NCBI RefSeq assembly: GCF_036898825.1
Contig: NZ_JARUND010000001.1
Location: forward strand, 3,100,001 to 3,164,000
Length of the DNA: 64,000 bases
From: Streptomyces sp. B21-083
GTDB taxonomy: Bacteria > Actinomycetota > Actinomycetes > Streptomycetales > Streptomycetaceae
Reading direction: 5' to 3'
The notes beneath the pieces were generated by a model that saw only the letters and a list, made by a program, of their open reading frames with translations, did not search any database and was not told the origin of the DNA. Position numbers and translations under genes: made by a program. This document shows, one piece after another, positions 50,720 through 59,248 of the stretch; the stretch's first letter is position 1, and every line of letters starts with the position of its first letter.

Positions 50720-51145
50720 AACGCGAACTCGTTGACGCCCTCGTCGACGCACCGGCCAAGCCGTCAGAGACGGTCACCGGCGCCCGCAGATCAGACGCGC
50801 GCTGGAACTCCTCACCTGGTTCGACGAACAGGGCATCGAGCTGCCGGACCTCCGGCAAGCAGCGGGCCGTCGAACCGGAAGGGACTCAGCAACGAGGCCT
50901 TACCCCGGACCTCACCATCCCGGTCAGGCTTCCTCAACTGGCCCTGAAGCATCGTGAGCATGCCGAGGCTGCCTGGGACTCCAACCGTGCTGCCAGCACG
51001 ACCCCGTGGCTGTTCGGGACTCGTCGGCCGCAATACTGGCCGCCTTGCGCGGGCGGCAGACGTTCCTGCCTCAACCCTCGCCGCTCTGACCGGGATCAGC
51101 GTCGACAACGCGGCGGACCGGACGGGCTACATCGCGATTCGTCGC
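50720..51145 (+). pseudogene. tyrosine integrase remnant
   Basis: Fragments in different frames: LVDALVDAPAKPSETVTGAR, then IRRALELLTWFDEQGIELPD, then LTIPVRLPQLALKHREHAEA and AASTTPWLFGTRRPQ, and ARAADVPASTLAALTGISVD. Order and sequence match the XerC/D-like integrases of Streptomyces, but the catalytic Arg/His/Tyr motifs are missing or broken. It lies just before the TnpB element. Confidence 0.65.
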
Positions 51146-51363
51146 GACGAAAGTCAAGGGGCCCGATCTACGACTCACGGCCAGGAACGCCGCGGTCACG
51201 GACATGCGCCCTGCGCACAGAGGGTTTGGAGCTGCTGCCGCTGGAGTGCGTTCAAGAGCGATCTGGTGAGCGGGAGTGAGTGCTGCTGGTCTGCGTGTGT
51301 CGTGTCGCGTACCTCGGTCGTGGGGTCGGTTTGGTGAGGAACTGACGTTCTCTCATCGAATGC
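51146..51363. other. presumed left end of the TnpB element
   Basis: About 220 bp without a gene between the integrase remnant and TnpB. It contains T/G-rich sequence (GTCGTGTCGCGTACC) but I cannot place the left cleavage site. Confidence 0.35.
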
Positions 51364-53062
51364 GTGACCTTCTCGGGTGGTGCTCGTTTCCCCTGGCGAC
51401 GGGATCTTCGGGCGGGGTCGGTTGGGGGTGGCGGGGTGGGTGGGCTGAGGAGTATCGCGGCGTCGTTCGTCGCGTCCGGTCCGTCCGGTGTGGCGATCCG
51501 GACCCGCCTCAAACTCCTGACGCCGGGCGATGAGAAGGTGCTGCGGCTGGTGGGAGCGCATCTGGGGTCGCTGGCGTCGAGGGATCTCAAGGCACGCTGC
51601 CGGGATGGTCTGGAGCATTCCGGTGCGGCGTGGGCGGTGCGGAAGCGGGAGCTGACCCCGGTCTCGTCGTCGCGGTGGGCTGGCAGTATCACCAAGGCCA
51701 CGCATGATCTGTGGGCGCTGGCCCGGCGCTGTCAGTCGGCGCATGTTCAGAATCTGGAAGCGGGCGTCCGCACCCTCACGCATCGGCTGTCGCTGCCGGT
51801 CGGGCAGAAGGGGAGCAAGAAGGCGCCTGGTGGTTACCGGTCCCAGCGGGAGTGGCATGCGAAGTCCCGGCGGCTGCGCGTGCTTCAGGACCGGCTGGCC
51901 GTCGCGCGGGCCGACCGCGAGGCCGGTGTCGTGCATGTCGTGCGCGGCGGGAAGCGGCTGGCCCGCGCCAGGCATCACCTGGAGGCTGCCCAGCTCACGG
52001 AACCTGAGTGGCGTGGGCGGTGGGAGGCGGAGCGCTGGTTCTGCCAGGCGGACGGGGAGTCCGGCAAGCGCTACGGCAACGAAACCATCCGTATCAGCCC
52101 GGACGGCGAGGTGAGCATCAAACTCCCCGCACCGCTGGGGTATCTGGCGAACGCCCCGCACGGGCGGTACGTCCTCGCCTGCCGGGTCGTGTTCGCGCAC
52201 CGGGGCGGCGAGTGGGCGGACCGCGTCGCGGCGAACCGGGCGATCGCCTACCGCATCCACCTCGATACGGGCCGGGACCGCTGGTACGTGACAGCGTCCT
52301 GGCAGATCCCGCCCACCCCGACCCTGCCGATGGAGGCCGCGCTCGCCCACGGGGTGATCGGCGTCGACATGAACGCCGACCACCTCGCCGCCTGGCGCCT
52401 CGACATCCACGGCAACCCGACCGGCAGCCCGCGCCGCTTCTCCTACGACCTGACCGGCACCGCCGGACACCGCGACGCGCAGGTCCGCCACGCCCTCACC
52501 GGCCTCCTGCACTGGGCCCGAACGTGCGGCGTGAAGGCGATCGCGGTGGAAGACCTGGACTTCACGGCGGAGAAGACCCGGGAGAAACACGGCCGCAGGA
52601 GACGCTTCCGCCAGCTGATCTCCGGCATGCCCACCGGCAAACTCCGCGCCCGGCTGGCCTCGATGGCCGACCAGACCGGTATCACGGTCATCGCCGTCGA
52701 CCCCGCCTACACCAGCCGGTGGGGTGCCCAGCACTGGCAGAAACCCCTCACCACAACCACCCGTACAACCACTCGCCATGATGCTGCTGCCGTGGCGATC
52801 GGAAGGCGCGCCCAGGGACACCCGATCCGGCGACGGACGACACCGCCCCCACACGACCGGAGTGATCGTGCGGGGCATCGGACCGTCCAGGCCGGACCAG
52901 GCATCCCTGGACGTGAGGAACCCCGCCCCCGCATCCCCGGACCACGGACACGATCCGTGCCGCCCGGACGCGGAGCGAACGCGGGCAACCAGAACGCCCA
53001 ACACCGTCCGGGGCGTTCGACTGAGCATGAGTTTTGGCAACAGGACTCACTTCCGCTCAGTC
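51364..53062. mobile_element. IS200/IS605-like element carrying only TnpB
   Basis: A TnpB gene followed by a terminal hairpin (53019-53062); no TnpA transposase is present on either side. Such elements move only if a TnpA acts in trans. Exact ends were not determined. Confidence 0.65.
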
Positions 53063-53067
53063 TCTAG
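51364..53067 (+). CDS. tnpB: TnpB-like RNA-guided nuclease
   Basis: 567 aa as read. The RuvC-like core is complete: Asp in VIGVDMNADHLAAW, Glu in VKAIAVEDLDF and Asp in RHDAAAVAIGRRAQG. DPAYTSRWGAQHW stands where other TnpBs have the zinc-ribbon region; I see no CxxC pairs. The basic helical part (WHAKSRRLRVLQDRL) would bind the omega RNA. Family members cut DNA next to a short TAM, guided by an RNA from the element's right end. GTG 51436 may be the real start; residues before it are low-complexity. The C-terminal 90 residues are Pro/Arg-rich and overlap the predicted omega RNA. Confidence 0.85.
   Translation: MTFSGGARFPWRRDLRAGSVGGGGVGGLRSIAASFVASGPSGVAIRTRLKLLTPGDEKVLRLVGAHLGSLASRDLKARCRDGLEHSGAAWAVRKRELTPVSSSRWAGSITKATHDLWALARRCQSAHVQNLEAGVRTLTHRLSLPVGQKGSKKAPGGYRSQREWHAKSRRLRVLQDRLAVARADREAGVVHVVRGGKRLARARHHLEAAQLTEPEWRGRWEAERWFCQADGESGKRYGNETIRISPDGEVSIKLPAPLGYLANAPHGRYVLACRVVFAHRGGEWADRVAANRAIAYRIHLDTGRDRWYVTASWQIPPTPTLPMEAALAHGVIGVDMNADHLAAWRLDIHGNPTGSPRRFSYDLTGTAGHRDAQVRHALTGLLHWARTCGVKAIAVEDLDFTAEKTREKHGRRRRFRQLISGMPTGKLRARLASMADQTGITVIAVDPAYTSRWGAQHWQKPLTTTTRTTTRHDAAAVAIGRRAQGHPIRRRTTPPPHDRSDRAGHRTVQAGPGIPGREEPRPRIPGPRTRSVPPGRGANAGNQNAQHRPGRSTEHEFWQQDSLPLSL
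53019..53062 (+). ncRNA. right-end hairpin, probable omega RNA scaffold end
   Basis: 8-bp stem GACTGAGC/GCTCAGTC enclosing an inner GAGT/ACTC pairing, overlapping the end of TnpB and followed by TCTAGGAACGG. The position fits the 3' scaffold of a TnpB guide RNA, whose guide would be the DNA immediately to the right of about 53074. Confidence 0.5.
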
Positions 53068-53079
53068 GAACGGTTGTCG

Positions 53080-53691
53080 TCAACTCGCTTCGACACACTC
53101 TTCAACGAAGGCGCAAAGCCGACGAATGAGGCTCAGGTAGGAGGCGGGGTACGTGGTGGCCTGCATGTGCGATGCACCCTGGAGCCACTGTTGCCACAGG
53201 GCACCCGGGGCCAGGAAACGGGCTACCTGGTCGCCTTTGAGATTCAGGTCGATGAACAAGAGAGCGCCCATGGCCACAGTCTGGTCGTATGCGAGGTCGG
53301 GTCGCCGAAGGTAGCGATCAAGGTAGGCGACCAGTAGTTCGGCGTCGCGCGGCGTTCCGAAACTGGCCAGACCCACGCAGTAGGCCAGGCCGGCGCAGCA
53401 GACCTCGCTGGCCAGCAGGAGCTCCCCGAGGCGCTCACGGAACTCGGTCCGACGCGAGACAGCCACGAGCCACGCCGCGGTTCTCCGCTCGCGCCACCCG
53501 CCCTCAAGGAGGGTGGTGATCTCCTTCGCGGTGATGACTCCCGCGTCCTCGCTCAGCTGTCGCAGGAATTGGTCGTACTCAGGACTCCGCATGCGCAGCA
53601 AGCCGCCGCCGAGCTTCATGTAGCGCCGCTCGGGGGTGACATAGCGGCGAACCAGAGCCAGCAGTTCGGGATCCTCGTGGGCATGGCGCAT
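53080..53691 (-). CDS. DUF6000-like protein
   Basis: 203-aa helical protein of unknown function. Characteristic stretches are DPELLALVRRYVTPERRYMK, EITTLLEGGWRERRTAAWLV and LASFGTPRDAELLVAYLDRY, which I associate with DUF6000. Repeated amphipathic helices resemble HEAT-like immunity or adaptor proteins. ATG 53691 (MRHAHEDPELL) is chosen because the upstream open frame is Arg/Pro-rich. Convergent with the TnpB element. Confidence 0.7.
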   Translation of the reverse strand: MRHAHEDPELLALVRRYVTPERRYMKLGGGLLRMRSPEYDQFLRQLSEDAGVITAKEITTLLEGGWRERRTAAWLVAVSRRTEFRERLGELLLASEVCCAGLAYCVGLASFGTPRDAELLVAYLDRYLRRPDLAYDQTVAMGALLFIDLNLKGDQVARFLAPGALWQQWLQGASHMQATTYPASYLSLIRRLCAFVEECVEAS

Positions 53692-53995
53692 CACAGGGTC
53701 GATCCTGCCTCTAGGTGCGCGACGAGGCCACCTCTTTTGACGCCGCGCCGCCCGGCCAGGCCCTGCAGGCCACAACGCTGCCCCGCCTCGCACTGGCGGA
53801 CGTCGTTTCGGCCTCAATCCTCACTGCTCTCACCGAGACCCGTCGACAATGGGACGGCCTGGATGAACTTCGTCAAGCCTGACTGGACTGGCTACATCAG
53901 CAGCCGGCGAAGCGACAGCTAAGAAGTCGGTTTCTCTCGTGGTTGAGCCCCGGCATCATGGTCGTCGGTAGGTTCATATGTGAGAGGACGAACGA

Positions 53996-54574
53996 GTGCG
54001 GCGGGTGTCTGGAGACGGGCAGACCGATCTGACGGAGCTGTGGCAGCAGCGTTGGCCCAGTTGCCCACCGGTTGGGTACAAGCTCCGTGACCCGTATCGG
54101 AATGTCTGGGTACGTTTTCACAGCCTGCCGAAGTCGAAGCGGTACGCGGAGGACGAGAGCGAGTACACCATTGTCCTGGAGCGTTACAACACCGTCCTCG
54201 ATGAGTTGTTCGCTGGTGCGGACGTGTATGTGATCACTCCGCTCTGGACGACCGAAGCCGAGGTTCCGTCACTGCAACCCGTCACGGGGTACTGGCAGAG
54301 CCTGCTGGTAGAGAACGATCCTGACCCTGACTTCCGCACGTATTGCCACCTCTTCGTCGTCCGCCGGCCCTGGCGGCGTGGCTGCGCCGACGAGTTGCTC
54401 CGAGACATCGCCGACGACAAGGTGGCGGGAGTCCTCATCACCGACACCCGAATGCAGCGCATCCACCACCCCTACGACGGTGGCGCCGACGTCTTCCTCG
54501 CCACGTCGGAGGAACGGGACCGGATCCGCGATCGGCATGCCGACTGGCTTTCCAGTCATCCCGCAGGTCTCTGA
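53996..54574 (+). CDS. DUF3885-like protein
   Basis: 192-aa soluble protein. WQQRWPSCPPVGYKLRDPY, WVRFHSLPKSKRYAEDESEY and PYDGGADVFLATSEERDRIR are the pattern I associate with DUF3885, a family often found near polymorphic-toxin or immunity genes. No catalytic motif is evident. GTG 53996. Its end overlaps the 3' end of the convergent YrhB-like gene by 19 bp. Confidence 0.7.
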   Translation: MRRVSGDGQTDLTELWQQRWPSCPPVGYKLRDPYRNVWVRFHSLPKSKRYAEDESEYTIVLERYNTVLDELFAGADVYVITPLWTTEAEVPSLQPVTGYWQSLLVENDPDPDFRTYCHLFVVRRPWRRGCADELLRDIADDKVAGVLITDTRMQRIHHPYDGGADVFLATSEERDRIRDRHADWLSSHPAGL

Positions 54575-55140
54575 CCGGCTTGGATCGCCGCCCCGCTCAG
54601 AATCGTCTCTACAGCAAGTACCGGGTTGAAAGGCTCCACGAGCTCTTTGGTGGCGACGGCCAGCAGACGCGCGGGTACATCACCGTCCAGCAACGCACTC
54701 ACGTATTCGATGGCCTCCGCAGGCGAGAGCACAGGCAGCCTTTGGCGCAGCGTCCGCACCGCGTGCATGCGTCCGCGCGCAGCGGCGACTTCGCACAGCG
54801 CATCGTGTAGATCGTCTACTGCGGTGCGCACCGGCAGCCCACGTATCCGGGCTCGATAGTCGGCCTCCCACTCCCCGGTCACCGCGGAGACGACGCCGAT
54901 CCGGTGCAGTCCGCCGTCGACACGGTCGACCAGGTACGGCCCGTTACCGGCCAGCATGAACTCCGGGTTCCGGGTGCGTACGAACTCCTCGGAGGTCCAG
55001 CAGACGATCCACACCAGCTCGTGCTCCTCGACGTCGACCACAGCCATCCGCATCGCGCCCACACCCGCAGCCCGCCACGTCCGATAGTCGCGCTCCAACT
55101 GGTCCTCGACAGCCTGAACGGCGGCCTCTCGCTCGATCAC
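54556..55140 (-). CDS. YrhB/Imm35-type protein
   Basis: About 194 aa. The N-terminal 90 residues (REAAVQAVEDQLERDY, HELVWIVCWTSEEFVRT, GNGPYLVDRVDGGLHRIG) look like the YrhB/immunity-protein-35 fold. The C-terminal half is helical (LHDALCEVAAARGRMHAVRT, PVLSPAEAIEYVSALLDGD). Imm35 proteins protect against toxins of contact-dependent systems; none is visible here. GTG 55140 is taken as start; 55188 would add 16 atypical residues. Confidence 0.65.
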   Translation of the reverse strand: MIEREAAVQAVEDQLERDYRTWRAAGVGAMRMAVVDVEEHELVWIVCWTSEEFVRTRNPEFMLAGNGPYLVDRVDGGLHRIGVVSAVTGEWEADYRARIRGLPVRTAVDDLHDALCEVAAARGRMHAVRTLRQRLPVLSPAEAIEYVSALLDGDVPARLLAVATKELVEPFNPVLAVETILSGAAIQAGQRPAG

Positions 55141-55188
55141 GCACGCAGCTTCCCGCACGGACCCCTCTCTCCACCAGCAAATGCGCAC

Positions 55189-55811
55189 GGCGCAGGATCA
55201 CGTACGAGGGGTCGCGGACCTTCTTGGCCAGACGAACGACAGCCATGGAACGAGTGCGCTGCACCAGCAACGCGCCCGGCCAAGGGGGTCTTGCTGGCCT
55301 GGGCGTTGGTGAGGTCGGCCTGGAGCAAGGCCGGCTGACCGGCGATCCTCCGGGCGGGTCCTGGGCTGCCGGTTCGAGCGCGCCAGCATGGATGATTTCG
55401 AGGAAGTCGCGGTGCCGGTAGAGGCCGCTGTGGTCTACCTAGGCTGCCCGGCGATGGCGGAGGCACTGATCGGGGTGCCGCTCTTGGCGGCGTTCGCCAC
55501 CGCTGTGGTCACCCGCTGGCGGCGGTCGGTGTCCGCCTGGCGGCCATCGTGCATCGCGGGGACAATGGCAGGCTCCAGGGCCCGACACCGGGAAGCGGCT
55601 GGCCGCCTCGGGGCAGGCCCGGCATCACCACATGGGCACGGCGGATTGACTTCTCTCACCGTCTCGTCGCAGGCGCAGGCGCAAGCTTCCGAGAGTCTCA
55701 TACAGGAACCCTGCCACCTCCACCAGTTCGGCCCTCACCATCTCGTCGCACACCGTCGGTTTCCTTTCACGCCTCACGGCGAGGCGGGTCACGTAGTGGA
55801 TACTTACGCTC
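55189..55811. other. intergenic region with short doubtful frames
   Basis: About 620 bp. A minus-strand frame near 55200-55270 reads MAVVRLAKKVRDPSYVILRR and runs into the YrhB-like region out of frame; another near 55625-55745 reads VRAELVEVAGFLYETLGSLR. Both may be remnants of small proteins; neither is secure. Confidence 0.4.
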
Positions 55812-56483
55812 ATGATTCGCGCAGTGGTCTTCGACGTCGGCGAGTGTCTCGTGGACGAGACCAGGGAGTACGGCACTTGGGCCGACTGGCTCCAGGTGCC
55901 CCGCCACACTTTCGCCGCCGTGTTCGGTGCGGTCATCGCCCAAGGGCGTGACTACCGGGAGACATTCGAGGAGTTCCGGCCCGGTTTCGACCTGGACGTG
56001 GAGCGCGAGAAGCGTGCCGCCGCCGGACATCCCGAAGCATTCGACGAGGCGGACCTCTATAGCGACGTGCGGCCGACACTCACCCAACTCCGGGCCGACG
56101 GACTCTGGCTGGGCATCGCGGGCAACCAGACGGTCCGGGCCGGGAAGATCCTCCGCGGACTGTTCAGCGACGACGTCGATCTGATCGGGACGTCGGACGA
56201 CTGGGGCGCGAGCAAACCGGACCCCGAGTTCTTCCACCGCGTCGCCGAAGTCGTCCCGTTCGCCGACGACGAGATCCTTTACGTCGGTGATCGGGCCGAC
56301 AACGACCTGCGTCCGGCCGTCGCGGCAGGCATGCACGCCGCGTTGGTCCGTCGCGGGCCTTGGGCGATGATCCAGTGGCGGACCGAGGAGGCGCAGCAGC
56401 TCCCGACGTTCAGGATCGAGAGCCTCAACGAACTGCCCGCCCTGATCCGGGACTTCAACGCCATCAGCGAGCCAGCGCGCTGA
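55812..56483 (+). CDS. HAD family hydrolase
   Basis: 223-aa haloacid-dehalogenase-fold phosphatase. Motif I is AVVFDVGECLVDE with nucleophile D8; the usual second Asp is Gly, as in the subgroup that reads FDVGETLVDE. Motif II is IAGNQ, motif III the Lys in GASKPDPEFFHR and motif IV YVGDRADND. The substrate is unknown. ATG 55812. Its 3' end overlaps the convergent HTH/TPR regulator by 20 bp. Confidence 0.9.
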   Translation: MIRAVVFDVGECLVDETREYGTWADWLQVPRHTFAAVFGAVIAQGRDYRETFEEFRPGFDLDVEREKRAAAGHPEAFDEADLYSDVRPTLTQLRADGLWLGIAGNQTVRAGKILRGLFSDDVDLIGTSDDWGASKPDPEFFHRVAEVVPFADDEILYVGDRADNDLRPAVAAGMHAALVRRGPWAMIQWRTEEAQQLPTFRIESLNELPALIRDFNAISEPAR

Positions 56484-57693
56484 CCGTCGTCGCCCATCCG
56501 TAGAGCCGGTCGTCCAACTCCCTTACGCATGGCTCGTGCTGATGCGGGACCAACGCCCGCCGCACCTCGCGCACTCGATCCATACCCGTCGCGTACCAGG
56601 TACGTTCCAACTGGTCGAGCGCCCGCAGCGCATAACGACACGCTGCCTCAGGGGCGTTGGCGACGGTCTCGACGGCGGCCAGGTCGCCCAGGACGACGGT
56701 GGTCTGTTTCTCCTCGCCGGAGGTGAGCGAGTCGAGGACACCGAGCAGCGTTTCACGGGCTTGCGGCAGGTGCCCCGCCATCAGCTGCGTGTTGCCCTTG
56801 AAGGCGGCCAACCGCACCGCGCTGAACCAGTCCAGCCATTCGGGCGAAGCGGGGCCGGAGCCTGCGGCCAGAACGTCCTCGGCATGCCCGATCAGATTCA
56901 GTGCGGTACGGGAGTTGCCGCAGCGCGTCTCACATTCGGCTTCCACCGCATCGAGCCACGCGAGGAGTTCCGCCGAAGCGGCACCACGGCGCGCATAGGT
57001 GCGGGAGGCGGTCATTCGCTCGACAGCCTCGTCCCGGCGGCCGTCCCACCCCGGAATGAACGCGGTGTGCGCAAGAATCGCGGACCCGAGCAGCGGGTCA
57101 TCCGCCTCGGCTGCGGCCTGCAGAGCGCGGAGCAGCGTCTGCGCGGCGCGCTCCGGCTCACGAAGGTCGAAGAACTCGATCCGCCCCGCGAGCATGAAGG
57201 TCTCGGCAAGCGACGCGGCAACGACCGTACGCGTCTGCCCAGCCGTCTCCGGCAGCAGCGCGCACCCAAGGGTCGCGTGCGCGATCACCGGCGGATGCAG
57301 CGTGGCCGGAGCGACCGACCAGTAGAGGCGCCGATGCGAGCGTGTCACCGCCACGAAGTCCGCTGCGACGGTGGCGGGCTGAAGCGGGGCGACGGCCTGA
57401 GCAGGGATCGTGGCAAGGCTGGCTGCCGCAGGCGTGGGAACCGGCGCCGTGCGACGCCGTCCACTCACGACCATGCCGTCCGGTGCCGTGAACCCCAGCG
57501 ATTCGAGGTCCTGGCCGAGCGTACGGGTGAGCACCTGCTGTACATCCGGTTGCGGCCACGGCGGGTTCGGCGACTCCCAGCGCCGCACCTGCCGTACGCC
57601 CACGCCGAGAGCATCGGCGAGTGCCTGCTGCGACGCGTACCCCGCAGCCAGACGGGCCGACTTCAGCCGGGTGTTTCCTACGGACCGGGCCAC
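56464..57693 (-). CDS. helix-turn-helix regulator with TPR-like C-terminus
   Basis: 409-aa regulator. N-terminal XRE-type HTH (LKSARLAAGYASQQALADAL, GVGVRQVRRWE), then a linker and a helical tetratricopeptide-like region from about residue 110 (ATLGCALLPETAGQTR, ARETLLGVLDSLTSGEEK). Streptomycetes carry many such orphan regulators, often divergent from small proteins like those at 57892 and 58098. GTG 57693. AAGTCC repeats in the intergenic region are candidate operators. Confidence 0.85.
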   Translation of the reverse strand: MARSVGNTRLKSARLAAGYASQQALADALGVGVRQVRRWESPNPPWPQPDVQQVLTRTLGQDLESLGFTAPDGMVVSGRRRTAPVPTPAAASLATIPAQAVAPLQPATVAADFVAVTRSHRRLYWSVAPATLHPPVIAHATLGCALLPETAGQTRTVVAASLAETFMLAGRIEFFDLREPERAAQTLLRALQAAAEADDPLLGSAILAHTAFIPGWDGRRDEAVERMTASRTYARRGAASAELLAWLDAVEAECETRCGNSRTALNLIGHAEDVLAAGSGPASPEWLDWFSAVRLAAFKGNTQLMAGHLPQARETLLGVLDSLTSGEEKQTTVVLGDLAAVETVANAPEAACRYALRALDQLERTWYATGMDRVREVRRALVPHQHEPCVRELDDRLYGWATTVSALAR

Positions 57694-57774
57694 TGTTCCA
57701 CCTCCTGTTGAGCACCACCGACAGTGTCACAGCAAGCCCTTGCTCGGGCCTGCCTTCACTCGAAAGGGGCACAG

Positions 57775-57830
57775 AAAGTCCCTTAAGCGGCAACACAAAG
57801 CCCTCTGGAAGTCCTAGTTTTAGGGACTTT
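57775..57830. promoter_or_regulatory. AAGTCC(C)T repeats between divergent genes
   Basis: AAAGTCCCTTAA at 57775-57786 and the inverted pair AAGTCCTA-GTT-TTAGGGACTT at 57809-57830, three half-sites in 56 bp between the HTH/TPR regulator and the small-protein operon. Likely autoregulatory operators. Confidence 0.6.
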
Positions 57831-57891
57831 GCACGACCACCATTAACGCCATGACCACACCGTTTCCAAGGCAGTCGAACGGAGTCGGCCG

Positions 57892-58101
57892 ATGAGCACG
57901 GGGAAGATCAGGGCCGCCACTCAGCAGGTCGAGGACGCCATGCTGCGCGACTACCGCCTCTGGTTCGAGCACGCCCGCAAATGCGACACCTGCAAGCGCG
58001 TGACCAGCGCACGGGACGGCTGCGAGGACGGACAGGAGCTGTGGGGCACCTACCGCCTCGCACGGATCGGGCACCCCGAGGAGAAGAGGCAACCATCATG
58101 A
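57892..58101 (+). CDS. small Cys-containing protein
   Basis: 69-aa protein of unknown function (MSTGKIRAATQQVEDAMLRD). HARKCDTCKRVTSARDGCEDG carries C-x2-C and a further Cys, a possible small metal site. Its stop overlaps the next ATG (ATGA), so the two are translationally coupled. The pair lies opposite the HTH/TPR regulator, as is common in Streptomyces. Confidence 0.7.
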   Translation: MSTGKIRAATQQVEDAMLRDYRLWFEHARKCDTCKRVTSARDGCEDGQELWGTYRLARIGHPEEKRQPS

Positions 58102-58358
58102 CCTGGAAGGTCGAGCGCACCCCCGGACTCCCCCTCCACCGCACCGACGACGGCCACTACGCCCTCCCCCTACGACTGACCCACAACGGCGACCACCCCA
58201 CCGACACGACCATGACCCTCACCCCAGCCGAAGCCGAACACCTGCACGCCGCCCTGTGCCGCGCCCTCGATGACCAGCCAGCGCCTCCGTCCGTACCCGA
58301 CTGCCGCAGAACCGTCCAGACATCACCGGGTACCGCGCGCATCGTGGGCCGTCACTGA
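58098..58358 (+). CDS. small protein coupled to the Cys protein
   Basis: 86-aa protein of unknown function, starting MTWKVERTPGLPLHRTDDGH. Two-thirds beta-like followed by a helix with TPAEAEHLHAALCRAL. No motif allows a function. It overlaps the preceding gene by 4 bp and ends 20 bp before the convergent methyltransferase stop. Confidence 0.65.
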   Translation: MTWKVERTPGLPLHRTDDGHYALPLRLTHNGDHPTDTTMTLTPAEAEHLHAALCRALDDQPAPPSVPDCRRTVQTSPGTARIVGRH

Positions 58359-58378
58359 CCATCACGAGGGAAAGGCCG

Positions 58379-59164
58379 TCAGGTCGCCTGGAGCCAGAAG
58401 TGCAGCAGGTCGGTGTCGGCGGCGGGGGTGGGCTTGCCGTCCGGGTCGGTGACCGTGGTCACGGTCAGGCCGGCGGTCGTGGCCAGTTTCTCGAACCTGT
58501 CCCGGGTGTACCAGTGCAGGACCCACGGGCGGTCCACGACGCTGCTGTCCGAGCCGAGGTGGCGTTCGTAGCGCAGAAGCGTCGTCTGTGTCCGGGCCGT
58601 CTCGTCGCGTTGCTCGGCGACGACGGAGAAGCGGAGCTCCGCGCCGTCGGGTGCGACGGCCGTGCGCACGCCGCCGAGCTGTTCGGCCGGGGTCGGCGTG
58701 GGGGTGAACAGGGGCACCAGGGCGGTGCCTCCCTCCGCCAGGTGGGCGCGGACACCGCGGAGGGCGGCCAGTGCCGCGTCGTCGTCGGGAAGCAGGTTGA
58801 AGGTCGGTCCGGCGAGGAAGATCGCCCGGTAGCGGCGGGGCAGGTCCAGAGCTTCCATGCGCTGATGGAACACGGTCGTGGCGATGCCTTGTTCGTCCGC
58901 CCGGCGGCCGAGGCGTTCGAGCATGTCCGCGGAGGAGTCGACGCCGTCGACGTCCAGACCGCGCCGGCGCAGTTCGAGCAGGGGATCACCGTCTCCGCAC
59001 CCCAGCTCCAGTGCCGGCACGCCGGCTCGCTGGATGAAGGCCGCATAGGGCTCGGGGTCCTGGGAGAAGGATTTCAGCGGTGCGTAGAGCTCCGCGACGA
59101 TGCCGGTGTAGAAGTCAGCTGGGTCCACGTCCGGCACCCTACGCAGCCCGTCCCGTAAGTTCAC
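58379..59164 (-). CDS. class I SAM-dependent methyltransferase
   Basis: 261-aa methyltransferase. Motif I is PALELGCGDGDPLLELRRRG, motif II VDGVDSSADMLERL, then AIFLAGPTFNLLPDDDAALA and RVLLW-like C-terminal strands (RPWVLHWYTRDRFEKL). The fold is that of small-molecule methyltransferases (Methyltransf_25 type); the substrate is unknown. The GTG at 59164 gives MNLRDGLRRVPDVDPADFY; the downstream GTG codons are less well placed. Confidence 0.88.
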   Translation of the reverse strand: MNLRDGLRRVPDVDPADFYTGIVAELYAPLKSFSQDPEPYAAFIQRAGVPALELGCGDGDPLLELRRRGLDVDGVDSSADMLERLGRRADEQGIATTVFHQRMEALDLPRRYRAIFLAGPTFNLLPDDDAALAALRGVRAHLAEGGTALVPLFTPTPTPAEQLGGVRTAVAPDGAELRFSVVAEQRDETARTQTTLLRYERHLGSDSSVVDRPWVLHWYTRDRFEKLATTAGLTVTTVTDPDGKPTPAADTDLLHFWLQAT

Positions 59165-59248
59165 TCGAATATCAAGGGCGCCCCGTTTACGGCGAGTTGG
59201 TGGTGCCGAGCAGTGCCCGAGCAGAAGTACCGCCCGTTCCGGCCGCCG

